A program made the position numbers and the translations under genes. A model generated the notes under the pieces. The model was given only the letters and a program-made list of their open reading frames with translations, was not told where the DNA came from and searched no databases. Below are positions 50,193-60,297 of a stretch of DNA of 64,000 bases, one piece after another. Numbering within the stretch: position 1 is the stretch's first letter; the number at the start of each line of letters is the position of its first letter. This DNA is from Methylobacter sp. (GTDB lineage Bacteria > Pseudomonadota > Gammaproteobacteria > Methylococcales > Methylomonadaceae), in contig JAUYMY010000022.1 of NCBI GenBank assembly GCA_030699385.1, forward strand, positions 44,693-108,692. Reading direction: 5' to 3'.

Positions 50193-50246
50193 GCCCATCG
50201 GCCTATTTCTCGCCTAACGTTAGGTAAATTAGCCAAGGCTTTAGAC

Positions 50247-50630
50247 TCATGGGTTAGACTCTACTAACGGATCAATCAACTCTAATTCCGCAATCCATTG
50301 AAAATCGCGGATGTTATGGGTTACCAGTGGTAACTGATGAATCAACCCCGTAGCAGCAATTATGGCATCACCCAGCCCCATACTACGTTGACGACGCAAT
50401 TGTATAGCACAATCAATAACTTCAGATGAAACAGCAAGCACATGAATCGCCTCAAAAAACAATTCAAACCGTTTAAACTCATCATCTGAGTTTCTCCAAT
50501 AGCCCATCACTTCTAAACGAGTGACATTCGACACAGAAAATTCGCCCTGCAGTAGAAACCTTTCCAGACTTGATTCACGGTATTCCGGTTGAAACGCGTA
50601 AATCACAATGTTACTATCAAGAATCATCAA
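50247..50630 (-). CDS. VapC-type PIN-domain toxin
   Basis: 127 residues. PIN domain acidic residues: LDSNIVIYAF at the N terminus, GLGDAIIAAT near 92-101 and a later D. RNase of tRNA/rRNA type. Overlaps the antitoxin gene by 4 nt. Confidence 0.92.
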   Translation of the reverse strand: MMILDSNIVIYAFQPEYRESSLERFLLQGEFSVSNVTRLEVMGYWRNSDDEFKRFELFFEAIHVLAVSSEVIDCAIQLRRQRSMGLGDAIIAATGLIHQLPLVTHNIRDFQWIAELELIDPLVESNP

Positions 50631-50896
50631 CCATCCTCACGTCCGGGCAACACTCTGTCTTTGCGTTGCTCCCGTTGCCAATCAACTGGATTACCGAATT
50701 TCTCGGCAATACTTGCCCTTAACTCTGCCGGTGTTGCACGCAAGATGCTGACTAAGCGCGCACCATTTGGCGTTTCTTCGTCTAATTCATTAGCATCATC
50801 AGCCACTAAAACGACCCGTACACGCTTAAATTTGGGTACTTCACCCAGCCATTTAATATGCCCCTGATCATAAATTGCCTCATAACTTTTCAACAT
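50627..50896 (-). CDS. VapB-type antitoxin
   Basis: 89 residues. N-terminal SYEAIYDQGHIKWLGEVPKFKRVRVVLV is a short AbrB/DUF104-like swapped-hairpin fold; the C-terminal tail is charged and should wrap the PIN toxin. GGAGA precedes ATG 50896. Confidence 0.85.
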   Translation of the reverse strand: MLKSYEAIYDQGHIKWLGEVPKFKRVRVVLVADDANELDEETPNGARLVSILRATPAELRASIAEKFGNPVDWQREQRKDRVLPGREDG

Positions 50897-50997
50897 TGTA
50901 ATGTCTCCTAAGAAAAAAATGATGCTAATCGCATAGACTTATACTCGACTATCAAGTGATATTTAGGAAGAATATCCTTCTTTCCTGCGATGGGTGC

Positions 50998-51048
50998 AAA
51001 AAAAAAGCAGGCGGCACAAAGAAAAATTTTCTTCCTGCCGCCTGCTTT
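50998..51048 (-). terminator. Terminator after secA
   Basis: Minus strand AAAGCAGGCGGCA pairs with TGCCGCCTGCTTT, with a 24-nt loop, followed by T9. Confidence 0.85.
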
Positions 51049-51084
51049 CTGTGCCGAATAGTTTTTTGAAATCTATTTAGCCCA

Positions 51085-53805
51085 TCAACTTAACTTGCCG
51101 TGGCAGTGTTTATATTTCTTGCCTGAACCGCAAGGGCACGGGTCATTACGGCCGACTTTGTTTGCGTCTCTGACAAAAGGCTGTGCAGCCGTTTCATCCT
51201 GCTCAGGCGCAACGGCTAACGATTCATCATAAGCATCCAAGCTCGGCGCTGATGCATGTTCAAAATGCATTTCTTTTGGCGCTTGCCGTTGTTCATCAAT
51301 GGCTTGCACATCTTCTTCGCGTCTGACCTGGACTTTAAACAGGATTTCTATGACTTCGTATTTGATCTGCTCCAGCAGTTTGGTGAACATTTCAAACGCT
51401 TCACGCTTGTATTCCTGCTTGGGGTCTTTTTGCGCATAACCTCTAAAATGGATGCCCTGACGCAAATAATCCATCGCCGCCAGATGTTCTTTCCAACTGT
51501 TATCAAGCACTTGCAGCATCACTGATTTTTCAAAATGTTGCAGCACGTCCTTGGACATTTGCTGTTCCTTGTCCTTATGGCTTTGCTCCAGTATGTCAAT
51601 AATGCGTCGACGCAATGATTCTTCCTGCAGCGAATGGTCTTCGTCGAGCATTCGACGCACCGGCACGTCTACATTAAATTCCTGCTGCAAATGATCTTCC
51701 AAGCCTTTGATGTCCCACTGTTCAACCATCGTTTTCGGCAGGATGTACTGGCTGATCACGTTATTGACCACATCTTCGCGTATCGCAGTGATAATGTCGG
51801 ATATTTCCTCGGCCGCCATTAACTCATTGCGTTGCGCATAAACCACTTTACGCTGGTCATTGGCGACATCATCATAAGCCAGAATTTCTTTTCGCACATC
51901 AAAGTTACGTCCTTCAACCTTGCGTTGTGCGCTTTCAATCGAACGGGTAACCCAAGGATGTTCGATCGCTTCGCCATCGCCCATGCCCAATTTTTTCATT
52001 AATCCGGCGACACGATCGGAAGCAAAAATACGCATCAAATCATCTTGCAGCGACAGATAAAAACGAGTTGAACCCGGATCGCCCTGACGCCCGGAACGAC
52101 CTCGCAACTGGTTGTCGATACGGCGCGATTCATGACGTTCCGAGCCGATTACATGCAAGCCGCCGGTGGCGATAACCTGCTCGTGCCGGTCTAACCAAGC
52201 GCCACGGACGCGCTGTTTGTCGGCATCGCTGGCGTCTTCGCCCAAAGCCGCCAATTCCGCTTCCAAATTGCCGCCGAGCACAATGTCGGTACCGCGTCCG
52301 GCCATGTTGGTAGCGATAGTAACCGCTCCCGGCATACCGGCCTGTTCGATAATATGGGCTTCGCGTTCATGTTGTTTGGCATTCAACACTTCGTGTTTAA
52401 CGCCGCGCTTCGTCAATAACGCAGACAAGCGCTCGGAATTTTCAATCGACGTGGTGCCGACCAACACTGGCTGGCCGCGACTCACGCACTCTTTAATATC
52501 GTCGGCAACGGCGACATATTTCTCGTCGGTGGTCAAAAACACCACGTCGCCCAAATCCTTACGGATCATGTTGCGGTGCGTAGGAATAACCACAACTTCA
52601 AGACCGTAAATCTTGTTCAGCTCGAACGCTTCGGTATCGGCGGTGCCGGTCATGCCGGACAGTTTTTCGTATAAACGGAAATAATTCTGGAAAGTAATCG
52701 AGGCCAGCGTCTGGTTTTCATTTTGAATCCTGACCTGCTCTTTCGCTTCAATCGCTTGATGCAGACCTTCAGACCAGCGCCGTCCCGGCATAATACGGCC
52801 GGTAAATTCATCGACGATAATCACTTCATTATTGGCGACGATATAATCGACGTCTTTTTTGTACAAAATATGGGCGCGCAATGAGGCATTCAGATAATGC
52901 ATCAGACGAATATTGGTGGCATCGTACAAGCTGGTGCCATCGACCATCAGGCCATGCTCAACCATTAAGCGTTCAACCCGCTCATGGCCGGCTTCAGTCA
53001 GATACAGCTGGCGCACTTTTTCATCGACCGAATAATCGCCCGGCTCGTCTTCTTTTTCCTGTTTGGTCAAAAAAGGCACGATTTCGTTGACTTTGATATA
53101 GATTTCGGTGCTTTCTTCGGTAGGGCCGGAGATAATCAGCGGCGTTCTCGCCTCGTCGATCAGGATAGAATCGACCTCATCGACAATGGCAAAACTTAAA
53201 TCGCGTTGAACTTTCTGCTCCAGGCTGAAAGCCATGTTGTCGCGCAGATAATCAAAGCCGAATTCGTTGTTGGTGCCGTAAGTGATGTCAGAGGCATAAG
53301 CCTGACGCCGCTCTTCGCTCTCCATTTGGCTGATAATCACGCCGGTGCTCAAGCCTAGAAAGCCGTATAACCGGCCCATCCATTCCGAGTCACGCTTGGC
53401 CAGATAATCGTTGACAGTGACCACATGCACACCGTGTTCCGGCAACGCATTCAGATAAGCCGCTAACGTTGCCATCAGCGTCTTACCTTCACCGGTTTTC
53501 ATTTCGGCAATTTTGCCGTCGTGAAGAATCATGCCGCCGATTAATTGCACATCGAAATGGCGCATACCGAAAACACGGGTCGACGCTTCCCTGACCGTTG
53601 CAAACGCTTCCGGCAGCAGATTGTCCAGTTTTTCGCCCTGCGCCAAGCGGCCACGAAATTCCTGAGTTTTCGCTTTTAACGCGTCATCAGACAATTTTTC
53701 GTACTCAGAAGCCAGTGCATTGATCTTTTTGACCAAGGACTTTTTCTTCTTTATCAGCCTGTCATTACGGCTACCTACAACTAATCTAACCAACTTACCC
53801 AGCAT
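51085..53805 (-). CDS. secA: Protein translocase ATPase SecA
   Basis: 906 residues. Walker [29 protein letters not shown], then [16 protein letters not shown] and [16 protein letters not shown]. The C-terminal zinc/SecB site [14 protein letters not shown] is complete. Motor of the Sec pathway; monocistronic. Confidence 0.97.
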   Translation of the reverse strand: MLGKLVRLVVGSRNDRLIKKKKSLVKKINALASEYEKLSDDALKAKTQEFRGRLAQGEKLDNLLPEAFATVREASTRVFGMRHFDVQLIGGMILHDGKIAEMKTGEGKTLMATLAAYLNALPEHGVHVVTVNDYLAKRDSEWMGRLYGFLGLSTGVIISQMESEERRQAYASDITYGTNNEFGFDYLRDNMAFSLEQKVQRDLSFAIVDEVDSILIDEARTPLIISGPTEESTEIYIKVNEIVPFLTKQEKEDEPGDYSVDEKVRQLYLTEAGHERVERLMVEHGLMVDGTSLYDATNIRLMHYLNASLRAHILYKKDVDYIVANNEVIIVDEFTGRIMPGRRWSEGLHQAIEAKEQVRIQNENQTLASITFQNYFRLYEKLSGMTGTADTEAFELNKIYGLEVVVIPTHRNMIRKDLGDVVFLTTDEKYVAVADDIKECVSRGQPVLVGTTSIENSERLSALLTKRGVKHEVLNAKQHEREAHIIEQAGMPGAVTIATNMAGRGTDIVLGGNLEAELAALGEDASDADKQRVRGAWLDRHEQVIATGGLHVIGSERHESRRIDNQLRGRSGRQGDPGSTRFYLSLQDDLMRIFASDRVAGLMKKLGMGDGEAIEHPWVTRSIESAQRKVEGRNFDVRKEILAYDDVANDQRKVVYAQRNELMAAEEISDIITAIREDVVNNVISQYILPKTMVEQWDIKGLEDHLQQEFNVDVPVRRMLDEDHSLQEESLRRRIIDILEQSHKDKEQQMSKDVLQHFEKSVMLQVLDNSWKEHLAAMDYLRQGIHFRGYAQKDPKQEYKREAFEMFTKLLEQIKYEVIEILFKVQVRREEDVQAIDEQRQAPKEMHFEHASAPSLDAYDESLAVAPEQDETAAQPFVRDANKVGRNDPCPCGSGKKYKHCHGKLS

Positions 53806-53898
53806 GTTTTTTTCCGGTGTGAATTTAGCAAATGATTGAATAAAAGCCCGCGATTATATAACGTCTGCTATTTTAGTGACAGTTAAAAAACAGCGGCA

Positions 53899-54648
53899 CT
53901 AGCTTTCTGATTGCCCGGCAATCAGGCGTTTATACTGCCTAAGCAATACCAGTCCGCCCCATAACATCGCCAGCAGCATGACGATACAGCCCAGCACAAA
54001 AACCGCTTTGGCCAGACTATGGTCGTATTGCAACAGGCCGGTTTCGGTCAGCAGATATTCCCAATCGTGAAAACCGTAAGGCGACGAATGGCCGAAATTA
54101 CCGCCCAACAGCGGCAATTGACCGGCTCTGGCATCATTCATATAGGGCGCAATATCGAGAAAACTCTCACCCAGCCACCACAGCGCCACTGACGCGCCAA
54201 AAGGATCGCGCGTTTTCAGCAATAAAGTGACTGCGCAAATTAATGGCATCAACAACTGCCCCAGCGTTCCGCCTAATGAGGTAATAAAGGCGCCAAACGG
54301 CCTAAAAATAACATGGCCCGCCTCATGGAACGGCAGATTGACCAAGTGCAAAAAAGACTCGCCGACCGCATTGCTGTCGATGGACGCCCCCATTAACCGC
54401 CAGCTCCAGACCATAAGGCCGAGCCACACCAGCGACCGGCTCAAAAAATACGCCAACGCGCCTTGCTGCGCATCGTCGAATAAAAAATGGGTCGGATTAT
54501 CTTCATCCAAGACCACGACAGGAGGAGGTTCATGCGGCTGTGCGCTCGGTTCAGCATGATATTTGCGGTATTTGGCAAAGACGATGCCGCAATGCGGACA
54601 GATCTCGCTGGGCGCCGCTAGCGCCTGCCGGCATTTAGGGCAATTCAT
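53899..54648 (-). CDS. Zinc-ribbon membrane protein with HEAGH metalloprotease-like motif
   Basis: 249 residues from ATG 54648; the frame extends upstream but the zinc ribbon starts here. C3, C6, C17 and C20 form a zinc ribbon (NCPKCRQAL, ICPHCG). After a Pro-rich linker come about five TM segments, with HEAGH at 108-112 inside PFHEAGHVIFRPFGAF, as in M50/site-2-type zinc proteases. A second set, WLGESFLDIAPYMNDARAG, has acidic residues that may be the third ligand. No PDZ domain. Activity unproven. Confidence 0.8.
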   Translation of the reverse strand: MNCPKCRQALAAPSEICPHCGIVFAKYRKYHAEPSAQPHEPPPVVVLDEDNPTHFLFDDAQQGALAYFLSRSLVWLGLMVWSWRLMGASIDSNAVGESFLHLVNLPFHEAGHVIFRPFGAFITSLGGTLGQLLMPLICAVTLLLKTRDPFGASVALWWLGESFLDIAPYMNDARAGQLPLLGGNFGHSSPYGFHDWEYLLTETGLLQYDHSLAKAVFVLGCIVMLLAMLWGGLVLLRQYKRLIAGQSES

Positions 54649-54799
54649 CGCGGGTTCTGCCGTATATCTTGAGTACACAGGCATAAAACCATGCCGGGCG
54701 CCACAGCACAATGTAAATTAACAAAATCGGAGTAATCGGAATGGGGCCGATTTCCAGAATTGCGATGAGTACAAGGGCAAGAATAACGAGAATGCGCAT
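54635..54799 (-). CDS. Small membrane protein, 54 residues
   Basis: MRILVILALVLIAILEIGPI start, then PITPILLIYIVLWRPAWFY and a basic tail (KIYGRTRDELP). Overlaps the zinc-ribbon gene start by 14 nt on the same strand, so it may be coupled. No strong ribosome site. No homologue recognised. Confidence 0.5.
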   Translation of the reverse strand: MRILVILALVLIAILEIGPIPITPILLIYIVLWRPAWFYACVLKIYGRTRDELP

Positions 54800-54870
54800 G
54801 ATGTGGCTATTAAATGACGTCCCATTAATGACAGGTAAAATACTTTCAATGCCCTTTCTGTACTTAGAAA

Positions 54871-55146
54871 TTATGCTTGCTTCAATGCCCGTTGCCGTCT
54901 GGCCTCTTTAGGGTCATGCCGCAACGGCCGGTAAATTTCTATCCTATCGCCCTCATTAATGGCCTGATCCGGTTTGCAGACGACACCGAAAACACCGACA
55001 TTAAGCTCGGACAAGGCAATTTCCGGAAATCGCTCCAGCAAACCGGAGGCTTTTACCGCCGCCTCAAGCGTCGTTTCTTCCGGCAGGGCCAAGGCAACGA
55101 TGAGCTGCGCTTCGGGCTTGGCATAAGCGATTTCAATATTAACCAT
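54871..55146 (-). CDS. rnfH: RnfH family protein
   Basis: 91 residues from ATG 55146. A beta-grasp protein: VNIEIAYAKPEAQLIVALALPEETTLEAAVKASG, then VFGVVCKPDQAINEGDRIEIYRPL. Usual partner of ratA; overlaps it by 8 nt. Function unsettled. Confidence 0.93.
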   Translation of the reverse strand: MVNIEIAYAKPEAQLIVALALPEETTLEAAVKASGLLERFPEIALSELNVGVFGVVCKPDQAINEGDRIEIYRPLRHDPKEARRQRALKQA

Positions 55147-55570
55147 AAACGGCTTTGGCTCGCGCGGTAAAAGAACTGACCATAGTATTGCAAATCTGGT
55201 TAAAGACGGCGCCAAAAGCCAAGCTGGCCAACTTGCCCGACAATTCAAATTCCAAATCCAGCGAAATTTTGCTGGCGTCTTCGCGTAGCGGGATAAATTC
55301 CCAAATGCCTTCCAGCTGCGAAAACGGGCCGTTCAGCAGCGAAATGACCATCCTGTGCCCCGGCTCAATCTTGTTCCGGGTCGAAAAAGCTTTTTTGAAG
55401 CCACCTTTGCTAATCAACAACTCGGCCTCGACAATGTCACCTTCGCGCTTGATGATACGGCTGCCGCTACACCAAGGCAAAAATTCGGGATAGGCTTCAA
55501 CGTCGTTAACCAAATCAAACATCTGTTGCGCTGAAAATTTGACCAGCGCGCTTTTTTGCACGAGCGTCAT
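55139..55570 (-). CDS. ratA: RatA-type START/polyketide-cyclase-like protein
   Basis: 143 residues from ATG 55570. START-like fold: ALVKFSAQQMFDLVNDVEAYPEFLPWC, then RNKIEPGHRMVISLLNGPFSQLEGIWEFIPL. E. coli RatA blocks 70S formation; other relatives bind ubiquinone (Coq10-like). Usually beside smpB and rnfH, as here with one insertion. Confidence 0.92.
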   Translation of the reverse strand: MTLVQKSALVKFSAQQMFDLVNDVEAYPEFLPWCSGSRIIKREGDIVEAELLISKGGFKKAFSTRNKIEPGHRMVISLLNGPFSQLEGIWEFIPLREDASKISLDLEFELSGKLASLAFGAVFNQICNTMVSSFTARAKAVYG

Positions 55571-55572
55571 GC

Positions 55573-56937
55573 TTAAAGCACCCCAATCACATTCAGGAAT
55601 ACTAAAAACACCGCTGTGGGCGACACATAGCGAATGACAAACCGCCACACTTTATAACTAAGCGCATCCGGCATGTCCATCTCATGCGTGGTATGTTGTT
55701 GCGTCATAATCCAACCGGCAAATACCGCGATGCAAAAGCCGCCGATAGGCAGCATCAAATTGGCGGTTAAATAATCCAGCAATTGAAACAGGGTGCGGTC
55801 GAAAACTTTGACATTAGACCAGGCATTAAATGAAAAAACGGTGGCTAAGCCCAGCAACCAAGTTACCGCGCCCGACCAGATACACGCCTGTTTACGGCTC
55901 ATGTCTTTCTTTTCAACTAACCAGGCAACCGCCGGTTCAATCAGGGAAATCGACGAAGACAAAGCCGCGAACACCAGCATCACAAAAAACAGCACGCCAA
56001 AAAACCAGCCGCCGGTCATGTTGCCGAAAGCAATCGGCAAGGTTTGGAAAATCAAGCCAGGGCCAACTGCAGGCTCTAGGCCGCTGGCAAAAACAATAGG
56101 AAAAATGGCGATGCCGGCCAATAAAGCCACCACAGTATCGGTGCCGGCAATCAAGTACACGGTCTTGGCAATCGACACATCTTTCGGCAAATACGAGCCG
56201 TAAATCATGATCGCGCCCATGCCTAAGCTCAGGGTAAAAAAAGCGTGACCCATCGCTATCAAGACGCCTTCACCGGTCAATTTACTAAAATCCGGGCTGA
56301 ATAAAAACGCAATGCCTTGGTCATAATAATCGCCCGTCGTCATCGCGTAACCGACCAATAAAATCAGCAGCACAAACAGGCTTGGCATTAAAAACCGCAC
56401 CGCTTTTTCCAGACCGGTGTTAACGCCGCGAGCCACTATCAGCATGGTTGCCAACATGAACAGGCTATGCCAGAACATCAGTTGTAGTGGACTGCCCACA
56501 AAACCATCAAATAAACTTTTTATCTCGGTTGCATCAGCACCGGAAAAGCTGCCGAAAAAGGCTTTTACCGTATAAGCCGAGGCCCAACCGGCAATCACAC
56601 TGTAATAAGACAGAATCAAGAAACCGGCAATAACGCCCATCCAACCCAAATAATGCCAGTTTTTATCCGCCCCGGCTTCGTCGGCCAGCGTTATCATCGT
56701 ATCAATCGGATTCTGCCTGCTGCGTCGCCCCAGCATGGTTTCCGCCATCATAATAGGAATACCGATTAATAACACACACAGCAAATAGACCAGAACAAAG
56801 GCGCCGCCGCCATTTTCCCCGGCAATATAAGGAAATTTCCAAATATTACCCAGCCCGACAGCGGAACCTGTCGCCGCCAGAATAAACGCGAAACGTGATG
56901 ACCATTCCCCATGAATCGATTTTTTTATATCCGTCAT
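55573..56937 (-). CDS. Sodium-dependent SNF-family transporter
   Basis: 454 residues from ATG 56937. SNF family signature at the N terminus: EWSSRFAFILAATGSAVGLGNIWKFPY, then 11-12 TM. LeuT-like Na+ symporter of amino acids or related solutes; substrate not predictable. It sits 2 nt before ratA and is on the opposite strand to smpB. Confidence 0.92.
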   Translation of the reverse strand: MTDIKKSIHGEWSSRFAFILAATGSAVGLGNIWKFPYIAGENGGGAFVLVYLLCVLLIGIPIMMAETMLGRRSRQNPIDTMITLADEAGADKNWHYLGWMGVIAGFLILSYYSVIAGWASAYTVKAFFGSFSGADATEIKSLFDGFVGSPLQLMFWHSLFMLATMLIVARGVNTGLEKAVRFLMPSLFVLLILLVGYAMTTGDYYDQGIAFLFSPDFSKLTGEGVLIAMGHAFFTLSLGMGAIMIYGSYLPKDVSIAKTVYLIAGTDTVVALLAGIAIFPIVFASGLEPAVGPGLIFQTLPIAFGNMTGGWFFGVLFFVMLVFAALSSSISLIEPAVAWLVEKKDMSRKQACIWSGAVTWLLGLATVFSFNAWSNVKVFDRTLFQLLDYLTANLMLPIGGFCIAVFAGWIMTQQHTTHEMDMPDALSYKVWRFVIRYVSPTAVFLVFLNVIGVL

Positions 56938-57080
56938 TTGTGTGCCCAATAAAAACTCAAGTGTTATAGATTCACCACCCGAGTCCCTTGAGTGGTGAGC
57001 TTTTCTGACTAGCGCAGTAATATCGAGTAAAATAGCAAAATTATTCCTTTCCGTCAGTTTAAAAATCCTAACCCGCACTT

Positions 57081-57566
57081 ATGGCCGATAAAAAGTCTAA
57101 GAAAAACAACAAGCAACAAAATGCCACCATTGCTGTTAATCGCCAGGCGACTCATGAGTACACCATTGAGGAACGCTTTGAAGCCGGGCTGGTGTTAGAA
57201 GGCTGGGAAGTCAAAAGCCTCAGAGACGGGCGCGTGCAGCTTAAAGAAAGTTACGTGATAATCCGGCGCGGTGAAGCCTTTTTATCCGGCGCGCATATTT
57301 CGCCGCTGTTATCAGCCTCAACCCACGTCAACCCCGACTCCATCCGCGCCAAAAAGCTGTTATTGAATCGCCATGAGCTGAACAAGCTGATAGGTTCGGT
57401 TGAGCGCAAAGGCTACACCCTGATTCCTTTGTCGATGTACTGGAAAAACGGCCGGGCCAAACTGGAAATCGGCCTCGCCAAAGGCAAGCAACTGCACGAC
57501 AAACGCGCCACCTCAAAAGACCGCGACTGGCAACGCGAAAAAGCGCGGATTATGAAAAAAGGCTAA
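57081..57566 (+). CDS. smpB: SsrA-binding protein SmpB
   Basis: 161 residues. [32 protein letters not shown], then [19 protein letters not shown] and the basic C tail [15 protein letters not shown]. It brings tmRNA to stalled ribosomes. ssrA itself is not in this window. Confidence 0.97.
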   Translation: MADKKSKKNNKQQNATIAVNRQATHEYTIEERFEAGLVLEGWEVKSLRDGRVQLKESYVIIRRGEAFLSGAHISPLLSASTHVNPDSIRAKKLLLNRHELNKLIGSVERKGYTLIPLSMYWKNGRAKLEIGLAKGKQLHDKRATSKDRDWQREKARIMKKG

Positions 57567-57570
57567 CAAC

Positions 57571-57606
57571 AGCCTCAAGGCGCAAAACGCTTGCACCTTG
57601 AGGCTT
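57571..57606 (+). terminator. Hairpin after smpB
   Basis: AGCCTCAAGG and CCTTGAGGCT stem, 14-nt loop, followed by TTCGCTTTT; imperfect terminator. Confidence 0.65.
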
Positions 57607-57640
57607 TCGCTTTTCACCTTGAACCTTGAACCTCAACAAT

Positions 57641-58207
57641 ATGTCCACACACCCCAACCTCCTATCCGCAAGCAACAGCCTGCTCATCGTAGTCGATTTG
57701 CAAACCAAATTATCAGCGGCCATGCCAGAGCACGACGCCGAACTGATGACAGCCAACGCCCGCAGCTTGGTTGAAGCCGCAGGCTTACTGCATATCCCGG
57801 TGCTGCTGACCGAACAATATCCCAAAGGCTTGGGCGCCACCGATGCCAGCATCACCGACCTGTTGTCAGAAGACACGCTGATTTTCGACAAGACCGGTTT
57901 TTCCTGCTGCGCGGCTGAAGGTTTCACTGACACCGTGGCTAACACCGAGCGTAAACAAATCATTCTGGTCGGCCAGGAAACGCATGTTTGCGTGTTGCAG
58001 ACCGCGTTGGAATTGCTGCATTTGGGCTATCAAGTGCATGTGGTCGAAGACGCCGTCTGTTCGCGCAAGGCCGAGCATAAATTCTATGCCTTACAGCGTA
58101 TGCAGCAACAAGGCGCAAGCATTAGCAATTACGAATCGGTTTTGTTCGAATGGGTCAAAGATTCCACCCACCCCGAATTTAAAAGCATTTCCGGACTACT
58201 CCGCTAA
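57641..58207 (+). CDS. Isochorismatase-family hydrolase
   Basis: 188 residues from ATG 57641 (TTG 57626 also open). Cys hydrolase triad: VVDLQ (Asp), FDKTGFSCC (Lys) and ETHVCVLQT (Cys). YcaC-like or nicotinamidase-like; substrate unknown. Confidence 0.9.
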   Translation: MSTHPNLLSASNSLLIVVDLQTKLSAAMPEHDAELMTANARSLVEAAGLLHIPVLLTEQYPKGLGATDASITDLLSEDTLIFDKTGFSCCAAEGFTDTVANTERKQIILVGQETHVCVLQTALELLHLGYQVHVVEDAVCSRKAEHKFYALQRMQQQGASISNYESVLFEWVKDSTHPEFKSISGLLR

Positions 58208-58230
58208 CCCTTTAACTCCGAGCCTAACCC

Positions 58231-58584
58231 ATGTCCCTCACCGCATTCCTTGACAAAATCAAGCACAACAGCCCGGTCAGTTTTGATGAAACTATCGCCG
58301 TCATTAGCGAAAACTACCATTACCAAGCCACCGAATTCAGCAACGGCCTGAATGAGCAGCGCCTGGTCAATCCCGCTGGCAGCAACGAAGGTTCCTGTAA
58401 AATTTTCGCCTTTGCCCAGCTTAACGGGCTTGACCCGCAACAGACGTTAAACCTGTTTGGCGATTATTACCGGCTTGATGTATTGACCGACCCACACGGC
58501 ACCGGCCACCAGAATATCAGGAACTTTATGCAATACGGCTGGGGCGGCATTCATTTTAACGGCGTCGCATTGACGGCCAAGTAG
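58231..58584 (+). CDS. HopJ-type III effector family protein
   Basis: 117 residues. FLDKIKHNSPVSFDETIAVISENYHYQATEFSNG, then NEGSCKIFAFAQLNGL and QYGWGGIHFNGVAL. The family is named after a Pseudomonas effector but is widespread and probably not an effector here; no secretion system in the window. A housekeeping role is likely. Confidence 0.92.
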   Translation: MSLTAFLDKIKHNSPVSFDETIAVISENYHYQATEFSNGLNEQRLVNPAGSNEGSCKIFAFAQLNGLDPQQTLNLFGDYYRLDVLTDPHGTGHQNIRNFMQYGWGGIHFNGVALTAK

Positions 58585-58625
58585 CTATTCACCTTTATTT
58601 TCTTCTCAATCGCCGGACAAAAACC

Positions 58626-59537
58626 ATGTGTAAAATAAACCCCCGTGTCGACTTCGCCTTTAAAAAACTGTTCGGCAGTGAAGAAAACAAAGACTTGCTA
58701 ATGTCGTTAATCAACGCCATCGTCTCCGAACAGGATCACGTCGTCGAAGTCCAACTAAAAAACCCTTATAACTTGGCCGATTACCGCGCCGGCAAAATGT
58801 CCATCCTCGACATCAAAGCGCGTAGCGATGACGGCCGCTGGTTTAATGTCGAAATGCAAATCAGCGAAGATTATTATTTCGACAAACGCGCCATCTACTA
58901 TTGGGCTAAACTGGTCACCGAACAGCTCAGCGAAGGCAAGATGTTCAAGGAATTAAAAAAAACCATCAGCATCAGCATCTTGGACTTCAACTTCATCCCG
59001 AAAACCACCGAGATGCATAATTGCTACAAAATCATCAACACCGCAACCGGCAAGGACGACAGGCTGCATGATATTTTTGAATTGCACTACGTTGAGCTGA
59101 AAAAATTCACCAAGAACTACGATCAAGTCACCACCGCGCTGGATCGCTGGAGCACCTTTCTAACCAAGGCGCACCATTTGAATAAAGGTGATGTGCCCAA
59201 GGAATTGGCCGACGACCTAGCCATCGTCAAAGCCATCGAAGCGGTTGACCGGATGTTCGACGAAGAAGAGCGCCAGGTTTACGAAACGCGGATGCAGGCG
59301 CTAGCCGATGTGGAAAGTAAAATCGCTTCGGCTGAAGAAATTGGCATGAAAATCGGTATGAAAATTGGCATACAACAAGGCGCGGCAGACCTATTCAAGC
59401 GTCAATTGCGCCACCGTTTTGGCGAGTTGCCGGAAAGCGTCGAGCAGCGCTTGGACGTGGCAACCCCAGCTGAGCTAGAACTATGGTCAGAACGCATACT
59501 GGATGCAAAAAACTTGGAAGACGTTTTTAATGGCTGA
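58626..59537 (+). CDS. Rpn-family recombination-promoting nuclease / transposase-like protein
   Basis: 303 residues. PRVDFAFKKLFGSEENKDLL, then SILDIKARSDDGRWFNVEMQ is the PD-(D/E)XK-type core (D, E-x-Q). The C-terminal half has EIGMKIGMKIGIQQGAADLF and a helical tail, common in RpnA proteins. DNase that may move by gene transfer. Similar but not identical to 62553. Confidence 0.88.
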   Translation: MCKINPRVDFAFKKLFGSEENKDLLMSLINAIVSEQDHVVEVQLKNPYNLADYRAGKMSILDIKARSDDGRWFNVEMQISEDYYFDKRAIYYWAKLVTEQLSEGKMFKELKKTISISILDFNFIPKTTEMHNCYKIINTATGKDDRLHDIFELHYVELKKFTKNYDQVTTALDRWSTFLTKAHHLNKGDVPKELADDLAIVKAIEAVDRMFDEEERQVYETRMQALADVESKIASAEEIGMKIGMKIGIQQGAADLFKRQLRHRFGELPESVEQRLDVATPAELELWSERILDAKNLEDVFNG

Positions 59538-59586
59538 CTATCGACGCCGGTAACTGTCCGTTAATAACAGACTGAAAAAATCAAAC

Positions 59587-60297
59587 TCACAACACCCGAC
59601 ATTCCGCCACAAAAATAAAACCCACGCCTTGCTCAGTCTTAATCGGCGCATTGACACGCGCTTCCGCAACAATTTTTTGACGCAGGCGCGCCACCACCAT
59701 ATCGATACGGTGGAAATCAAAACCTTCCAGATTGTCGCCGATCAAGGCCTGAGCCAGTTCAGCCCGGCTCGCCGCCTGCCGCTCATTGCTTAACAGACAA
59801 TCCAAAAACGCAAACTCGCGGGTCGTCAATGCGATCTGAGTCCCATCTGGCGCTTGCAATATCCACTTGGCACGTAAAAATGCCCAACTGGCGTTATTGG
59901 CGACCGCCGCCGATTCCCGTGCGCGGGTCGCCGACTCGATATTGGCCAGCAGTTCACGCATATCAACCGGCTTTACCAGATAACGCGCTGCGCCTTGGTT
60001 TAGCCCTGCTATCCGGTCATCGACCGAACTACGCCCGCTTAAAATAATGATTTCGATATGGGTCAACTCGCGCAAATGCTGCGCCACTTGCAGCCCGCTT
60101 TCGCCGGGCAAGCCGACATCCAAAATCACCATGTCGACCGGCCTAACCAGCAGTTGTTTATAAAAAGCCTCGGCACTGTCTACGCCCCATACCGCATAGC
60201 CGCAGCAGGCAAGATAATCGCACAAGGACAGGCGCAAATCGTCTTCATCTTCCACCACCGCAATGCGCGGCTTTGTTATATCCACTTCATTGGCCAT
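59587..60297 (-). CDS. OmpR-family response regulator
   Basis: 236 residues. Receiver: VVEDEDD at 14-20, phosphoacceptor D60 in MVILDVGLPG, and later K in YLVKPVD. C-terminal winged helix (LTTREFAFLDCLLSNERQAASRAEL). Overlaps the kinase gene by 11 nt; kinase precedes it on the minus strand. Confidence 0.93.
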   Translation of the reverse strand: MANEVDITKPRIAVVEDEDDLRLSLCDYLACCGYAVWGVDSAEAFYKQLLVRPVDMVILDVGLPGESGLQVAQHLRELTHIEIIILSGRSSVDDRIAGLNQGAARYLVKPVDMRELLANIESATRARESAAVANNASWAFLRAKWILQAPDGTQIALTTREFAFLDCLLSNERQAASRAELAQALIGDNLEGFDFHRIDMVVARLRQKIVAEARVNAPIKTEQGVGFIFVAECRVL

